Assembly: GCF_007858535.1 (NCBI RefSeq)
Contig: NZ_CP040174.1
Coordinates: 3,162,001-3,226,000 of the forward strand
Reading direction: 5' to 3'
Length of the DNA stretch: 64,000 bases
Origin: Arthrobacter sp. UKPF54-2
GTDB lineage: Bacteria > Actinomycetota > Actinomycetes > Actinomycetales > Micrococcaceae
Within the stretch, counting starts at the first letter, position 1, and each line of letters begins with the position of its first letter. Below are positions 33,378 to 42,130 of the stretch, in pieces. The notes under the pieces were generated by a model. It did no database searches, had not been told where the DNA came from, and was given only the letters and a program-made list of their open reading frames with translations. Both the position numbers and the translations under genes were made by a program.

Positions 33378-33875
33378 GTGGCCCGCAAACAGGCGTCCCA
33401 GGGAACCCCGGCCACCGCGGCACTCGCGGCGGCCGGGGTTCCCTTCGTTGCGCACCCCTACAGCCATGACCCCGCCGCCGCCAGCTACGGGCTGGAGGCC
33501 GCCGAAATGCTTGGGATCGATCCCGCCCGGGTGTTCAAGACGCTGATGGTCGACGTCGACGGGCGCCTCGCCGTGGGCGTCGTGCCGGTCAGCGGAAACC
33601 TGGACCTGAAGGCGATGGCCGCCGCCCTGGGCGGCAAAAAGGCCGCCATGGCGGACCCGGCGACGGCGGAGCGCCGCACCGGCTATGTCCTCGGCGGCAT
33701 CTCGCCGCTGGGACAGCGCCAGCCCTCCCCCACGGTGCTGGACGAGAGCGCACTGGGACTGACGACGATCCTGGTTTCGGGCGGGCGCCGCGGACTGGAC
33801 CTGGAGCTCAGCCCGGCCGAGCTCATCCGGCTGACCGGCGCGCGTACAGCCCGGATCGGCACTTCCCGCAGCTAG
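33378..33875 (+). CDS. ybaK: Cys-tRNA(Pro)/Cys-tRNA(Cys) deacylase YbaK
   Basis: Trans-editing enzyme that hydrolyses mischarged Cys-tRNA(Pro). The 165-residue YbaK/ProX-fold protein has GLEAAEMLGIDPARVFKTLMV, a conserved catalytic lysine region VPVSGNLDLKAMAAALGGKKAAMAD split around residue 80, and GYVLGGISPLGQ. GTG start at 33378, 8 nt after the sufE-like stop, supported by the family N-terminus KQASQGTPATAAL. The stop overlaps the convergent hydrolase gene by 4 nt. Confidence 0.9.
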   Translation: MARKQASQGTPATAALAAAGVPFVAHPYSHDPAAASYGLEAAEMLGIDPARVFKTLMVDVDGRLAVGVVPVSGNLDLKAMAAALGGKKAAMADPATAERRTGYVLGGISPLGQRQPSPTVLDESALGLTTILVSGGRRGLDLELSPAELIRLTGARTARIGTSRS

Positions 33876-35239
33876 CCAGCCGGAGTTTTCCGGGGCGCGA
33901 GCTGCTGCCGGAGCCAGGCCGTGACCAGAGCCTCCCAGCGCTCCGGGTCTACGTTCCATTCCTTGGTGTGCCGGGCCGTGCTGAACGTCTCGAACGTCAC
34001 CATCTCCGGGTTCTTCTCGGCGAGGGTCGCGGACGGGCCGTAGGGGACGTATTCGTCGTCGACCGAGTGCAGGATCAGCGTCGGCGTCCGGAGCTCCACG
34101 GCGCGGGACACCCAGTCCATCGCCTTCAGGTCCACCGGGGCGGCCAGCCCGGTGAGCCGGCGGCCCAGCGGGTGGCTCATCATCAGCTGCCCGTAGCGTC
34201 CGACGGCGGACGGGATCCGGTTCAGCTCGGCATGATGCGCCAGCACGTTGACCCAGTTGATCACCGGTGCATCCAGCACCATCGCCCGGATCAGGTGGTG
34301 GTAGCGGGAGAGGTCCGCGGTCTGCAGGCAGATCGCCCCGCCCATTGACCAGCCGAAGAGCACCACTTCGCGGGCGCCGTGGTCCAGCGCGTAGGCGATT
34401 GCAGCCTCGACGTCGCGCCACTCGGTGGAGCCCAGGCCGTACCGGCCGTCCTGCGCCGAGGGGGCCAGTCCGTCATTGCGGTAGGAAATGAGCAGGCTGG
34501 ACAGGCCCAGGTCGCGAGCCACCCGGACGGCCCGGAGGCCCTCCTGCCGGCTCGCGCCGCGCCCGTGCACCATGATCGCCCAGACGTCCGACGGCGGCGT
34601 TGCGCCCGCCGCTCCCGCCCCTTCGGCCGGCAGTTCCGCCGGCAGGCCGGCCTGCGGGGCGGCGCGGACCAGCCAGGCGGGCGCTGTTCCGCCGTCGACC
34701 TCGATCTGCACCTCTTCGGCCGGCAGTCCGAGCGCCGCGGGATCCGGGTGCACGGCCCCGCTCCAGTAGCCACGCCGCGCCGTCGTCAGGTCCCCGCTGT
34801 AGACGGCCTCGACCTCCCGCAGCACCGTCTGCTCGGCGGGCGAATAGGACAGGATCCGACCGAGCCGGGCGTGCCCGCGGCCGCCGTCGAAAAAGAACCC
34901 GTAGACCCCCTCGACCGTCGAGTCCGGGGTCGCTTTGAGGATGACCTGCAGCTCACGGCCGTCGCGGATCACCGCCAGCACCTCCTGGTCCTCCTCCCGC
35001 ACCCGGACCGGGGTGATGACACGCCGCGCGAAGTACAAGGCCAGCGCCGAGGAGCCCGCGGCGAGCAGCCCCGCCGCGGCGCTCCCGCCGATGATGCCGC
35101 CCACGGCCCACTTGGCATTCCCGTGCACCAGGGGATCGGGCGCTCCGGTTTCCCGAATGCCCGCCGGCAGGGCCCGGGGGCTCCTTCGGGCAGGGGGTAT
35201 CCGTGGCGGTGGCGGGCGGAAGCGCAGGGTCGAAGCCAT
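33872..35239 (-). CDS. Membrane-anchored alpha/beta hydrolase
   Basis: A 455-residue protein with a proline/arginine-rich N-terminus, one transmembrane helix at about 45-70, then an accessory beta-rich region up to 215 and a hydrolase domain. The nucleophile elbow is FGWSMGG (S298), the acid is likely in HSVDDEYVP and the histidine in ARHTKEWN near the end. Such proteins are common in Arthrobacter; the substrate is unknown. The single helix with a basic lead suggests the catalytic domain is outside the membrane. Its stop shares 4 nt with ybaK. Confidence 0.85.
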   Translation of the reverse strand: MASTLRFRPPPPRIPPARRSPRALPAGIRETGAPDPLVHGNAKWAVGGIIGGSAAAGLLAAGSSALALYFARRVITPVRVREEDQEVLAVIRDGRELQVILKATPDSTVEGVYGFFFDGGRGHARLGRILSYSPAEQTVLREVEAVYSGDLTTARRGYWSGAVHPDPAALGLPAEEVQIEVDGGTAPAWLVRAAPQAGLPAELPAEGAGAAGATPPSDVWAIMVHGRGASRQEGLRAVRVARDLGLSSLLISYRNDGLAPSAQDGRYGLGSTEWRDVEAAIAYALDHGAREVVLFGWSMGGAICLQTADLSRYHHLIRAMVLDAPVINWVNVLAHHAELNRIPSAVGRYGQLMMSHPLGRRLTGLAAPVDLKAMDWVSRAVELRTPTLILHSVDDEYVPYGPSATLAEKNPEMVTFETFSTARHTKEWNVDPERWEALVTAWLRQQLAPRKTPAG

Positions 35240-35357
35240 GGCACCATTCTTACCGAACCAGCGGCCAACCCCGGCATCCGGCGCACCCGCGGCTCCGTCC
35301 GGCCGGGGCGGTGGCCCGGTCCGTGCGGGGCGCTGGCCCGGGGGCTAGGCTGGGGGC

Positions 35358-35849
35358 ATGAGCGACCCAATCGTCATCCTTACAGAAGAGCCCCTCGGCG
35401 CGGACGACCGCGTCAACATCGAGACCCTCGTGGCCGACGGCGATTCGCCGCTGGTGGTCCTGGTCCCGGCGAACACCGAGCGCCACCTGCTGGTGGACTT
35501 CCTGGAGAACTTGTCCATGCTCGAAATCGCCAAGGCCTTCCGGGAACTGACCGCCCGGCACCCCGACCCCGACGTGGAACGGGCGGCAGCTGCCGAGACC
35601 TTGGCCGCCTCGCTCACCGCGCTGGGCGGACTCGGCGGCGGCGTAACCGGCGAAATCGTCGAGGGCAAGGCCGTGGACGGCCTCGTCGCCAAGGTCAAGG
35701 AACTCAATGCGGGACAGGCCGTGGTGATCACCCGCCCGCACGCCGTGGCGGACACCTTCCACACCGACTGGGCCAACGAGGCCCAGGACAAGCTCGGCCT
35801 CCCGGTGCTGCATCTGTACGCCGGATCGGGATTTATCGGCGACTCCTGA
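35358..35849 (+). CDS. Conserved hypothetical protein, possibly nucleotide-binding (Usp-like)
   Basis: A 163-residue protein that I do not recognise firmly. It begins MSDPIVILTEEPLG and has alternating strands and helices: DSPLVVLVPANTERHLLVDFLENL, a glycine-rich LGGLGGGVTGEIVEG and QAVVITRPHAVADTFHTDWANEAQDKLGLPVLHLYAG. The Rossmann-like pattern resembles universal stress proteins but lacks their usual ATP loop. A weak purine-rich ribosome binding site precedes the ATG, and the msrB gene starts 14 nt after its stop, so the two are probably co-expressed. Function unknown. Confidence 0.8.
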   Translation: MSDPIVILTEEPLGADDRVNIETLVADGDSPLVVLVPANTERHLLVDFLENLSMLEIAKAFRELTARHPDPDVERAAAAETLAASLTALGGLGGGVTGEIVEGKAVDGLVAKVKELNAGQAVVITRPHAVADTFHTDWANEAQDKLGLPVLHLYAGSGFIGDS

Positions 35850-35863
35850 GCGTTGTGGACGTC

Positions 35864-36397
35864 ATGAGCATCTTTAGCAACAAGCCCAAAGTCCAGCCCG
35901 TCTCCTCCCCTGCCACCGGGGCCGCAGGGGACACCGCAGCGGCCGCGGCCGGACAAACCGGCGCCACCGAAGCGGGCCCGGTGGAAAAGACCGACCAGCA
36001 GTGGCGCGAGGAGCTGACCCCGGAGGAATACCGGGTGCTGCGCCAGGCCGGGACCGAGCGGCCCTACACCGGCGAATACTGGGACACCCACACCGAGGGC
36101 GTCTACCAATGCCGGGCCTGCGGCACCGAGCTGTTCACCAGCCGGGAAAAATTCGATTCGCACTGCGGCTGGCCCTCCTTCTGGGCACCGCTGGCGGAGG
36201 GCACGGTGCGCTACATCCACGACCGCACCCTCGGGATGGAACGCATCGAGGTGCGCTGCGCGGCCTGTGACTCGCACCTGGGCCACGTCTTTGAGGGCGA
36301 GGGCTACGGCACCCCCACGGACCAGCGCTACTGCATCAACTCCGTTTCCCTGAAGCTCGTCCCCGCGGCCGACGCCACCGAAGGCCCCGAAGCCTGA
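35864..36397 (+). CDS. msrB: Peptide-methionine (R)-S-oxide reductase
   Basis: Reduces R-methionine sulfoxide in proteins. The 177-residue protein has an Ala/Gly/Thr-rich first 40 residues, then the MsrB core: TPEEYRVLRQAGTERPYTGEY, zinc motifs CRAC and CAAC, HCGWPSFWAPL and the catalytic C157 in RYCINSVSL. The ATG at 35864 has only a modest ribosome binding site; the low-complexity N-terminus is a common actinobacterial feature. Confidence 0.93.
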   Translation: MSIFSNKPKVQPVSSPATGAAGDTAAAAAGQTGATEAGPVEKTDQQWREELTPEEYRVLRQAGTERPYTGEYWDTHTEGVYQCRACGTELFTSREKFDSHCGWPSFWAPLAEGTVRYIHDRTLGMERIEVRCAACDSHLGHVFEGEGYGTPTDQRYCINSVSLKLVPAADATEGPEA

Positions 36398-36545
36398 GCC
36401 AGCCCCCGCCCGGCTGGAGCTGGATGCCACCCGCCGGGCCGTTTGCCTCAGACATTCTTATGCTCGACCTCTTTTTGAGTTAGCGCTTCTGTTTGCTTGC
36501 TACGCTCGCCGTAGACGTTTCCAGCAACCAGAAAGGCGAGCAACG

Positions 36546-37943
36546 ATGACCGTAACCGCCCTCACCGCCCCTGCCCGGATCACTGCCGATTCCCCGGAAT
36601 GGCAGCAGCTCAAGGCCGCCGCGACGGCCCTGCAGGCCCTCCAGGTCAAGGACGGTTCCGTCCCCGACGCCGCCGACCACCCGGCCGCCGCGGACCTCGT
36701 CGCCACCCTCACTGCAGCGGTGACTGCCCTGGCTCCGGCCTTCCCGCACGACGCCGCCTACCTGGCCCTTCTCGTCACCGACTTCCGCCGCTGGGCCGAC
36801 GCAGGCTTCGGCGTCCCGGACTTCCTCGACTCCCTGCAGGCCTTTCAGCCGCAGCAGCACCGCGTCAACGGCCTCCAGCACCTGGTGGTTTTCCCGATGT
36901 ACACCCAGAACGGCAGCACCAACCGGCTGGTCGAAGCGGTGCTGATCGAGGTCATCTGGCCGGAATTCATTGACGGCCTGGAGGCGGGCGAATACTCCAA
37001 CAAGCTCTTCGTGCCGATCCGCTTCCTCGACTTCACCCCCGGCTACGACACCAACTCCGCGGTGCTCTTCCCGGAGACCGTCGCCGTCCGCGAGACCCCC
37101 ACCTTCACTTGGGGCGCCATCTTCGCCGACCGCGAGGCGGCCCGCTTCCGTCGGGTGCTGCGCGCCGCCGCGGACATCACCTCCCTGGAACTGCCGGCTG
37201 ACGCCGCGGCCCTGCTCGAGGACCAGGACCTGACCCAGGAAACCTTCGTGATGTGGGACCTCATCCACGACCGCACCCACATGCGCGGCGACCTGCCGTT
37301 CGACCCGTTTATGATCAAGCAGCGCATGCCGTACTTCCTGTATTCCCTGGAGGAACTCCGCTGCGACCTGACCGCTTTCCGCGAGTCCGTGAAGATCGAA
37401 AAGGACGAGGACGCCGATCCGGAGGCACGCCGGCACGCCAAGCTGGTCCAGTACGCCGTCATCTTCGACCGCATCTTCCGCTTCGCCATCACCGGCAGCC
37501 GGGTCCGGAACTATGACGGCCTCGGGGGCCAGCTGCTCTTCGCCTGGATGCACCAGCACCACGTGCTGCACTGGACCGACAGCAAGCTCAGCATCGACTG
37601 GGACGAAGTTGCCGACGTCGTCGTTGAACTCGGCGCCAGGATCGAGGAACTGTACTGGCGCTCGATCGACCGCCCCAAGACGGCCCACTGGCTGGCCGCC
37701 TACGAGCTGATCTCCGGCACTGTCACTCCCAACCCGGCGTCGGTCTGGGCCAAGGGGCCCGACGCCCTGCCGCTGGACGGTCCGCCGCGCGGCCTGACCG
37801 ATCAGGTGCTCGACGACGAGTTCCCGCTCTCCATGTTCTACGAAGCGCTGGAGAAGAAGATGCGCACCGTAATCGAATCCACCGCAGGCATCACGGGGAC
37901 GTCCGATACGGGCTCGACTAACGCTGCACTGAACGCCGGATGA
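36546..37943 (+). CDS. DUF6421 family protein
   Basis: A 465-residue soluble protein of the actinobacterial family I remember as DUF6421. The most characteristic part is MWDLIHDRTHMRGDLPFDPF near 236-255, which holds two histidines, aspartates and an arginine suited to metal binding, followed by KQRMPYFLYSLEELRCDL. NYDGLGGQLLFAWMHQHHVL near 320-340 adds more histidines. No known fold is evident to me. The ATG follows AAGGCGAG. The next gene, an SDR, overlaps its stop by 4 nt, so the two proteins probably act together. Function unknown; a hydrolase- or oxygenase-like metal centre is only a guess. Confidence 0.85.
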   Translation: MTVTALTAPARITADSPEWQQLKAAATALQALQVKDGSVPDAADHPAAADLVATLTAAVTALAPAFPHDAAYLALLVTDFRRWADAGFGVPDFLDSLQAFQPQQHRVNGLQHLVVFPMYTQNGSTNRLVEAVLIEVIWPEFIDGLEAGEYSNKLFVPIRFLDFTPGYDTNSAVLFPETVAVRETPTFTWGAIFADREAARFRRVLRAAADITSLELPADAAALLEDQDLTQETFVMWDLIHDRTHMRGDLPFDPFMIKQRMPYFLYSLEELRCDLTAFRESVKIEKDEDADPEARRHAKLVQYAVIFDRIFRFAITGSRVRNYDGLGGQLLFAWMHQHHVLHWTDSKLSIDWDEVADVVVELGARIEELYWRSIDRPKTAHWLAAYELISGTVTPNPASVWAKGPDALPLDGPPRGLTDQVLDDEFPLSMFYEALEKKMRTVIESTAGITGTSDTGSTNAALNAG

Positions 37944-38674
37944 GCGCCGGCCGCACACTGAACGTGCTGGTCGCGGGCGGCAGCGGTCCTTCGGGGATCG
38001 CCGTCGCCCGCGCCCTGCGCAACGCCGGACACGCCGTTTTCACCGTGGGCTCGGACCGGGCCCGGATCGAGGCCGCCGCGGCCGAGGCCGGCAGCGGTGT
38101 GGTGCCGATGGTCTGCGACCTTGCCGATCCGGCGGCGGTCCGGTACCTCCGCGCAACACTCACGGAACAGGCCGGGCGCGTCGATGGCGTGATCCACCTG
38201 GTGGGCGGCTGGCGCGGCGCGAAGGGCATCACGGACCAGAGCGATGAGGACTGGGACTTCCTGGAACGCAACGCCGTCACCACCCTCCGCAACGTCAGCC
38301 GGGCTTTTTACGACGACCTGGCCGCCTCGGACACCGGGCGCCTGGCCATCGTCTCGTCCACCGCGGTGGCCAGCCCGACGGCGGCCGGCGCCAGCTACGC
38401 GGCGGCCAAGGCGGCCGCGGAAGCCTGGACCCTCGCGGTGGCCGACGGGTTCCGCCGCGCCCAAGCAGGACACAAGGAGGAGCCCGTGGAGCAGCAAAGC
38501 GCCGCCGTGATCTTCGTGGTGAAGGCCCTCGTGGACGCGGGCATGCGGGCGAAGTCCCCGGAACGCACCTTCCCCGGCTTCACCGACGTCGAAGACCTGG
38601 CCGCTGCCGCCGTCGGTCTCTTCACCGCCCCCGCCGCGGAACTGAACGGCCGGCGGCTGCCCCTTAGCCGGTAA
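37940..38674 (+). CDS. Short-chain dehydrogenase/reductase linked to DUF6421
   Basis: A 244-residue SDR with a nucleotide-binding GGSGPSGIA (13-21), a D60 equivalent for adenine contact, HLVGG in place of NAG, N111, S140, and the active-site Y153-x3-K157 in ASYAAAK. Substrate unknown. A variable region HKEEPVEQQS after 167 replaces the usual substrate loop. The ATG overlaps the DUF6421 stop by 4 nt, so they are translated together. Confidence 0.9.
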   Translation: MSAGRTLNVLVAGGSGPSGIAVARALRNAGHAVFTVGSDRARIEAAAAEAGSGVVPMVCDLADPAAVRYLRATLTEQAGRVDGVIHLVGGWRGAKGITDQSDEDWDFLERNAVTTLRNVSRAFYDDLAASDTGRLAIVSSTAVASPTAAGASYAAAKAAAEAWTLAVADGFRRAQAGHKEEPVEQQSAAVIFVVKALVDAGMRAKSPERTFPGFTDVEDLAAAAVGLFTAPAAELNGRRLPLSR

Positions 38675-38697
38675 GCCGGCACCTCTAGACTGGAAGT

Positions 38698-39813
38698 GTG
38701 AGTAACGAGATGACCAGCACGGTCGAAAAAAACATAGTTGACACTGCCCCGGCCAGCACCACGGAGCGGCTCCACGACCCCTCCGTCCGCGGCTTCGCCT
38801 CGGACAACTATTCCGGAGTGCACCCGGAGGTCCTGGCGGCCCTCGCCGCGGCCAACGAGGGCCACCAGGTTTCCTACGGCGAGGACGATTACACCGCCCG
38901 GCTGCAGCAGCTGATGGAGGAGCACTTCGGGACGGGCATTGAATGCTTCCCGGTCTTCAACGGCACCGGCGCCAACGTGCTCTCGCTGCAGTCCCTGCTG
39001 CCGCGCTGGGGCGCCGTCATCTGCGCCTCCACCGCCCACATCAACATGGACGAAAACGGCGCCCCCGAGCGGATCGGCGGCATCAAGCTGCTCCAGGTCC
39101 CTACGGAGGACGGCAAACTCACCCCCGCCCTGATCGACCAGGAAGCCTGGGGCTGGGGCGACGAGCACCGCGCCCAGCCGCTGGCCGTGTCCATCACCCA
39201 GACCACCGAACTCGGCACCTGCTACACGCCCGAGGAGGTCCGCGCGATCGCGGAGCATGTCCACTCCAAGGGAATGAAACTGCACATGGACGGCGCCCGG
39301 CTGGCCAACGCCGCCGCCCACCTCGGCGTGCCGCTGCGGGCGTTCACCCGCGACGCCGGCGTGGACATCCTCTCCTTCGGCGGCACCAAGAACGGCCTGC
39401 TCTTCGGCGAGGTTGTGGTGGCGCTGAACCCCGACGCCGCCCACGGCCTGGTCTACCTGCGCAAGATGAACATGCAGCTCGCCTCCAAGATGCGTTTCAT
39501 GTCGGCCCAGTTCATCGCCCTGCTCGAGGGTGATCTGTGGCTGCGTTCGGCGTCGCACGCCAATGCGATGGCGGCCCGGCTTCGCGCCGGCGTCGAGTCG
39601 ATCCCCGGCGTCGAGCTGAGCCAGAAGACCGAGTCCAACGGCGTCTTCGCCGTCCTGCCCGCCGGTGTGGCGGACCGGCTGCGGAAGTCCTTCCGCTTCT
39701 ACGACTGGAACGAGGCGGCCCGCGAGGTCCGCTGGATGTGCTCCTTCGACACCACCGAGGAAGACGTTGATTCCTTTATTGCCGCGATCAAGCGCGAGCT
39801 CGCGGACGCCTGA
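38698..39813 (+). CDS. Low-specificity L-threonine aldolase family protein
   Basis: PLP enzyme of the beta-eliminating lyase/threonine aldolase family, cleaving threonine or allo-threonine to glycine and acetaldehyde. In the 371-residue protein, D198 in HMDGARLANA and the PLP lysine K231 in SFGGTKNG are in place, with RGFASDNYSGVHPEV at the N-terminus. The GTG start at 38698 lies 23 nt after the SDR stop. Substrate specificity cannot be read from the sequence. Confidence 0.92.
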   Translation: MSNEMTSTVEKNIVDTAPASTTERLHDPSVRGFASDNYSGVHPEVLAALAAANEGHQVSYGEDDYTARLQQLMEEHFGTGIECFPVFNGTGANVLSLQSLLPRWGAVICASTAHINMDENGAPERIGGIKLLQVPTEDGKLTPALIDQEAWGWGDEHRAQPLAVSITQTTELGTCYTPEEVRAIAEHVHSKGMKLHMDGARLANAAAHLGVPLRAFTRDAGVDILSFGGTKNGLLFGEVVVALNPDAAHGLVYLRKMNMQLASKMRFMSAQFIALLEGDLWLRSASHANAMAARLRAGVESIPGVELSQKTESNGVFAVLPAGVADRLRKSFRFYDWNEAAREVRWMCSFDTTEEDVDSFIAAIKRELADA

Positions 39814-39829
39814 CCGCAAGGCTGCGCAC

Positions 39830-39872
39830 CCGTCCGGCCCGGCAGGGCGGCGAGCCTGCGGGGCCGGGACGG
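39830..39872 (+). terminator. Strong stem-loop after the threonine aldolase gene
   Basis: CCGTCC-GGCCC-GGCAGG pairs with CCTGC-GGGGCC-GGGACGG around an 8-nt loop. No U-tract follows, so it may be a Rho-dependent or imperfect intrinsic stop. Confidence 0.45.
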
Positions 39873-39894
39873 CGCCCGTGCATACCCTGTCACT

Positions 39895-40539
39895 GTGAAC
39901 GCCCTCGACCAGGTTCCGGCGGATTTCCTCTTCGCTTTGGGAACCCTTCGAAAAGCACGGTGCCGCAGCGAGTTGCGCCTCGACGAGATCCCGGCGCCCG
40001 GCCGGCTCGCGCCCTTCGCCGTGGCGCTCGGCGCGGAAGTGGTGGTCCCCGGCGACGGCGCCTCCGGAGCGGTCCACGGCCCGGCGGCCGCCGCACTGGC
40101 CCCCGCGGCCGGCAGCGACGACGTCGAACTCGCCACCGGCCGCTTCATCCTCCTGCACGACCCCGACGGCTCCGCGGTCTGGGACGGCGAATTCCGGATC
40201 GTCACCTACATCCGCGCCCAGCTGGAACCGGACATGGGCAACGACGAGATGCTCGGCTCCGTCGCCTGGACCTGGCTGGTGGAAGCACTGGAAAACCACC
40301 AGGCCGACTACCGTTCAGCCGGCGGCACGGCCACCCGGGTGCTCTCCGAGAGCTTCGGCACGCTGGCGGACCGGCCCGGAACCATCGACATCGAACTGCG
40401 CGCCTCATGGACGCCGGCCGGCCGCGACATCACCGCGCATCTGGAGGCGTGGTCGGACATGGTCTGCACGTTTGCCGGCCTGCCGCCGCTGCCAGAGGGC
40501 GTCTCCGCACTGCCGCGCCGGCGTCCCCGGCTGGCATGA
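39895..40539 (+). CDS. DUF3000 family protein
   Basis: A 214-residue actinobacterial protein of unknown function. Family features are VPADFLFALGTLRKARCRSEL at the N-terminus, the RFILLHDPDGSAVWDGEFRIVTYIRA core near 80-105 and WSDMVCTFAGLPPLPEGVS close to the C-terminus. The GTG start is read at CTGTGAACGCC. It commonly sits upstream of the RNase D-like gene, as here (63 nt). Confidence 0.85.
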   Translation: MNALDQVPADFLFALGTLRKARCRSELRLDEIPAPGRLAPFAVALGAEVVVPGDGASGAVHGPAAAALAPAAGSDDVELATGRFILLHDPDGSAVWDGEFRIVTYIRAQLEPDMGNDEMLGSVAWTWLVEALENHQADYRSAGGTATRVLSESFGTLADRPGTIDIELRASWTPAGRDITAHLEAWSDMVCTFAGLPPLPEGVSALPRRRPRLA

Positions 40540-40602
40540 CCGGGCCCGGCCATGCACCGCTTCGGCCTGCAACGATGGCAATGTCGGTAAACTGGAGTCA
40601 TC

Positions 40603-41991
40603 ATGACCCCTCATAATCCGGAAATCACCACGGCCAACACAGCCGCAGCCACCAACCCTGCCGCCAGTACGGCCAGCGCTGCGGACACGGCAACCCACAT
40701 CACGGTGGAAGGCTTCGACAGCCTGGTCCCCGAGGTCATTGATCTCGACGCCCCGCGTGACGGCGTTCCGCTCGTCATCGAAACCCGGGCAGGACTGGAG
40801 CGCTGCGCGGCAGCCCTGGCCGCGGGCCACGGCCCCGCGGGGGTCGACGCCGAACGGGCATCCGGATTCCGTTACGGCCAGCGCGCTTTCCTGGTCCAGA
40901 TCCGCCGCGAAGGCGCCGGCACCTGGCTGATCGACCCTGAGCCGTTCGGCGACCTCAGCATCATCAACGACGCACTGCGGGGCGTCGAATGGATCCTGCA
41001 CGCCGCCAGCCAGGACCTCCCCTGCCTCTCCGAACTCGGCATGTGGCCGGACAAGCTCTTCGACACCGAGCTCGCCGCCAGGCTGGCGGGTCTGCCCCGG
41101 GTGGGCCTCGCCGCCGTGATCGAGCAGCTCCTCGGCTTCGGACTGGCCAAGGAACACTCCGCCGCCGACTGGTCTACCCGGCCGCTGCCCGAACCGTGGC
41201 TACGCTACGCCGCGCTCGACGTCGAGGTCCTCACCGAGCTGCGCGAGGAGCTGATCGAACTCCTCACCGCAGACGGCAAGCTCGAGTACGCAGAGCAGGA
41301 ATTCGCCGCGATCCTCGAGGCCGGCCAGGCCCCGCCGCGCGTCGACCCGTGGCGCAAAACCTCCGGGCTGCACCAGATCCGCGACCGCCGCCAGCTCGCG
41401 GCCGTCCGCGAACTCTGGCTGGAGCGCGACTCACTCGCCCAGAAGCGCGACGTCGCCCCCGGCCGGCTCATCCCCGACTCCTCCCTCGTGGCCGCCGCGA
41501 AGGCCATGCCCACCACCGTGCCGCAGCTGCTCGGCACCAAGGGCTTCCACGGCCGGGCCGCGCAGCGCGAGGCCCCGCGCTGGCTGCGCTGCATCAGCAC
41601 CGCCCGCAGCCTCGAGGAACTGCCGCCGCTGCACCTTCCCACCAACGCTCCCCCGCCGCCGCGCGTCTGGGCCGACCGGGATCCGGAAGCCGCGGCACGC
41701 CTTGCCACCGCCAGGCCCCTGCTGCAGGCCCGGGCCGAGGAACTGAACCTGCCGGTCGAGAACCTGCTCACTCCGGACTACCTGCGCCGCGTGGCATGGC
41801 GCCCGCCGGCCGAGATCAGCGAGGAAGGCATCGCCGAGGAGCTCCAGAACCTCGGGGCCCGCCAGTGGCAGATCCAGCTCACCGCCCCGTTGATCGCCGA
41901 AGCGTTCCTGAACCCGCAGCCGCTGCCGCCGAAAGAGGCCAAGGCAGCCGCCACCGGAACGGCCGACGCCCCGTCCGAAGCCCCTTCCTGA
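40603..41991 (+). CDS. RNase D-like 3'-5' exonuclease with HRDC domain
   Basis: A 462-residue DEDDy exonuclease. The catalytic acids appear as D82 and E84 in GVDAERASG, D138 in SQDLPCL and Y202-x3-D206 in RYAALD. An HRDC domain lies at about 255-335, and a C-terminal region typical of actinobacterial proteins follows. It should trim RNA 3' ends, for example tRNA precursors. The first 30 residues are Thr/Ala-rich. It closes the DUF3000 unit. Confidence 0.9.
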   Translation: MTPHNPEITTANTAAATNPAASTASAADTATHITVEGFDSLVPEVIDLDAPRDGVPLVIETRAGLERCAAALAAGHGPAGVDAERASGFRYGQRAFLVQIRREGAGTWLIDPEPFGDLSIINDALRGVEWILHAASQDLPCLSELGMWPDKLFDTELAARLAGLPRVGLAAVIEQLLGFGLAKEHSAADWSTRPLPEPWLRYAALDVEVLTELREELIELLTADGKLEYAEQEFAAILEAGQAPPRVDPWRKTSGLHQIRDRRQLAAVRELWLERDSLAQKRDVAPGRLIPDSSLVAAAKAMPTTVPQLLGTKGFHGRAAQREAPRWLRCISTARSLEELPPLHLPTNAPPPPRVWADRDPEAAARLATARPLLQARAEELNLPVENLLTPDYLRRVAWRPPAEISEEGIAEELQNLGARQWQIQLTAPLIAEAFLNPQPLPPKEAKAAATGTADAPSEAPS

Positions 41992-42009
41992 CCCGCCGGC
42001 TCCGCCTCC

Positions 42010-42038
42010 TTGCCAGCTAAGTTACTCATGAGTAACAT
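42010..42038 (+). promoter_or_regulatory. Promoter of fadAB with overlapping 16-bp palindromic operator
   Basis: TTGCCA at 42010-42015 and TAACAT at 42033-42038 are separated by 17 nt. The perfect palindrome GTTACTCATGAGTAAC occupies 42021-42036, across the spacer and most of the -10 element, the usual place for a TetR-type repressor. Transcription would begin near 42045, about 85 nt before the fadA start. Confidence 0.65.
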
Positions 42039-42130
42039 TGCTGGTGATGTCGCCTGGATCATTCGAGCCCGTCCCGACCCCTAGGGCCCGGGCAACGATC
42101 CGGCACCCATGTCTCAATGAGGAGTAATAC

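Noticed and set aside
36398..36545. Promoter and terminator between msrB and the DUF6421 gene
   Set aside because: A short CCAGCC/GGCTGG hairpin and a TTGAGT hexamer are present, but neither has a convincing partner element.
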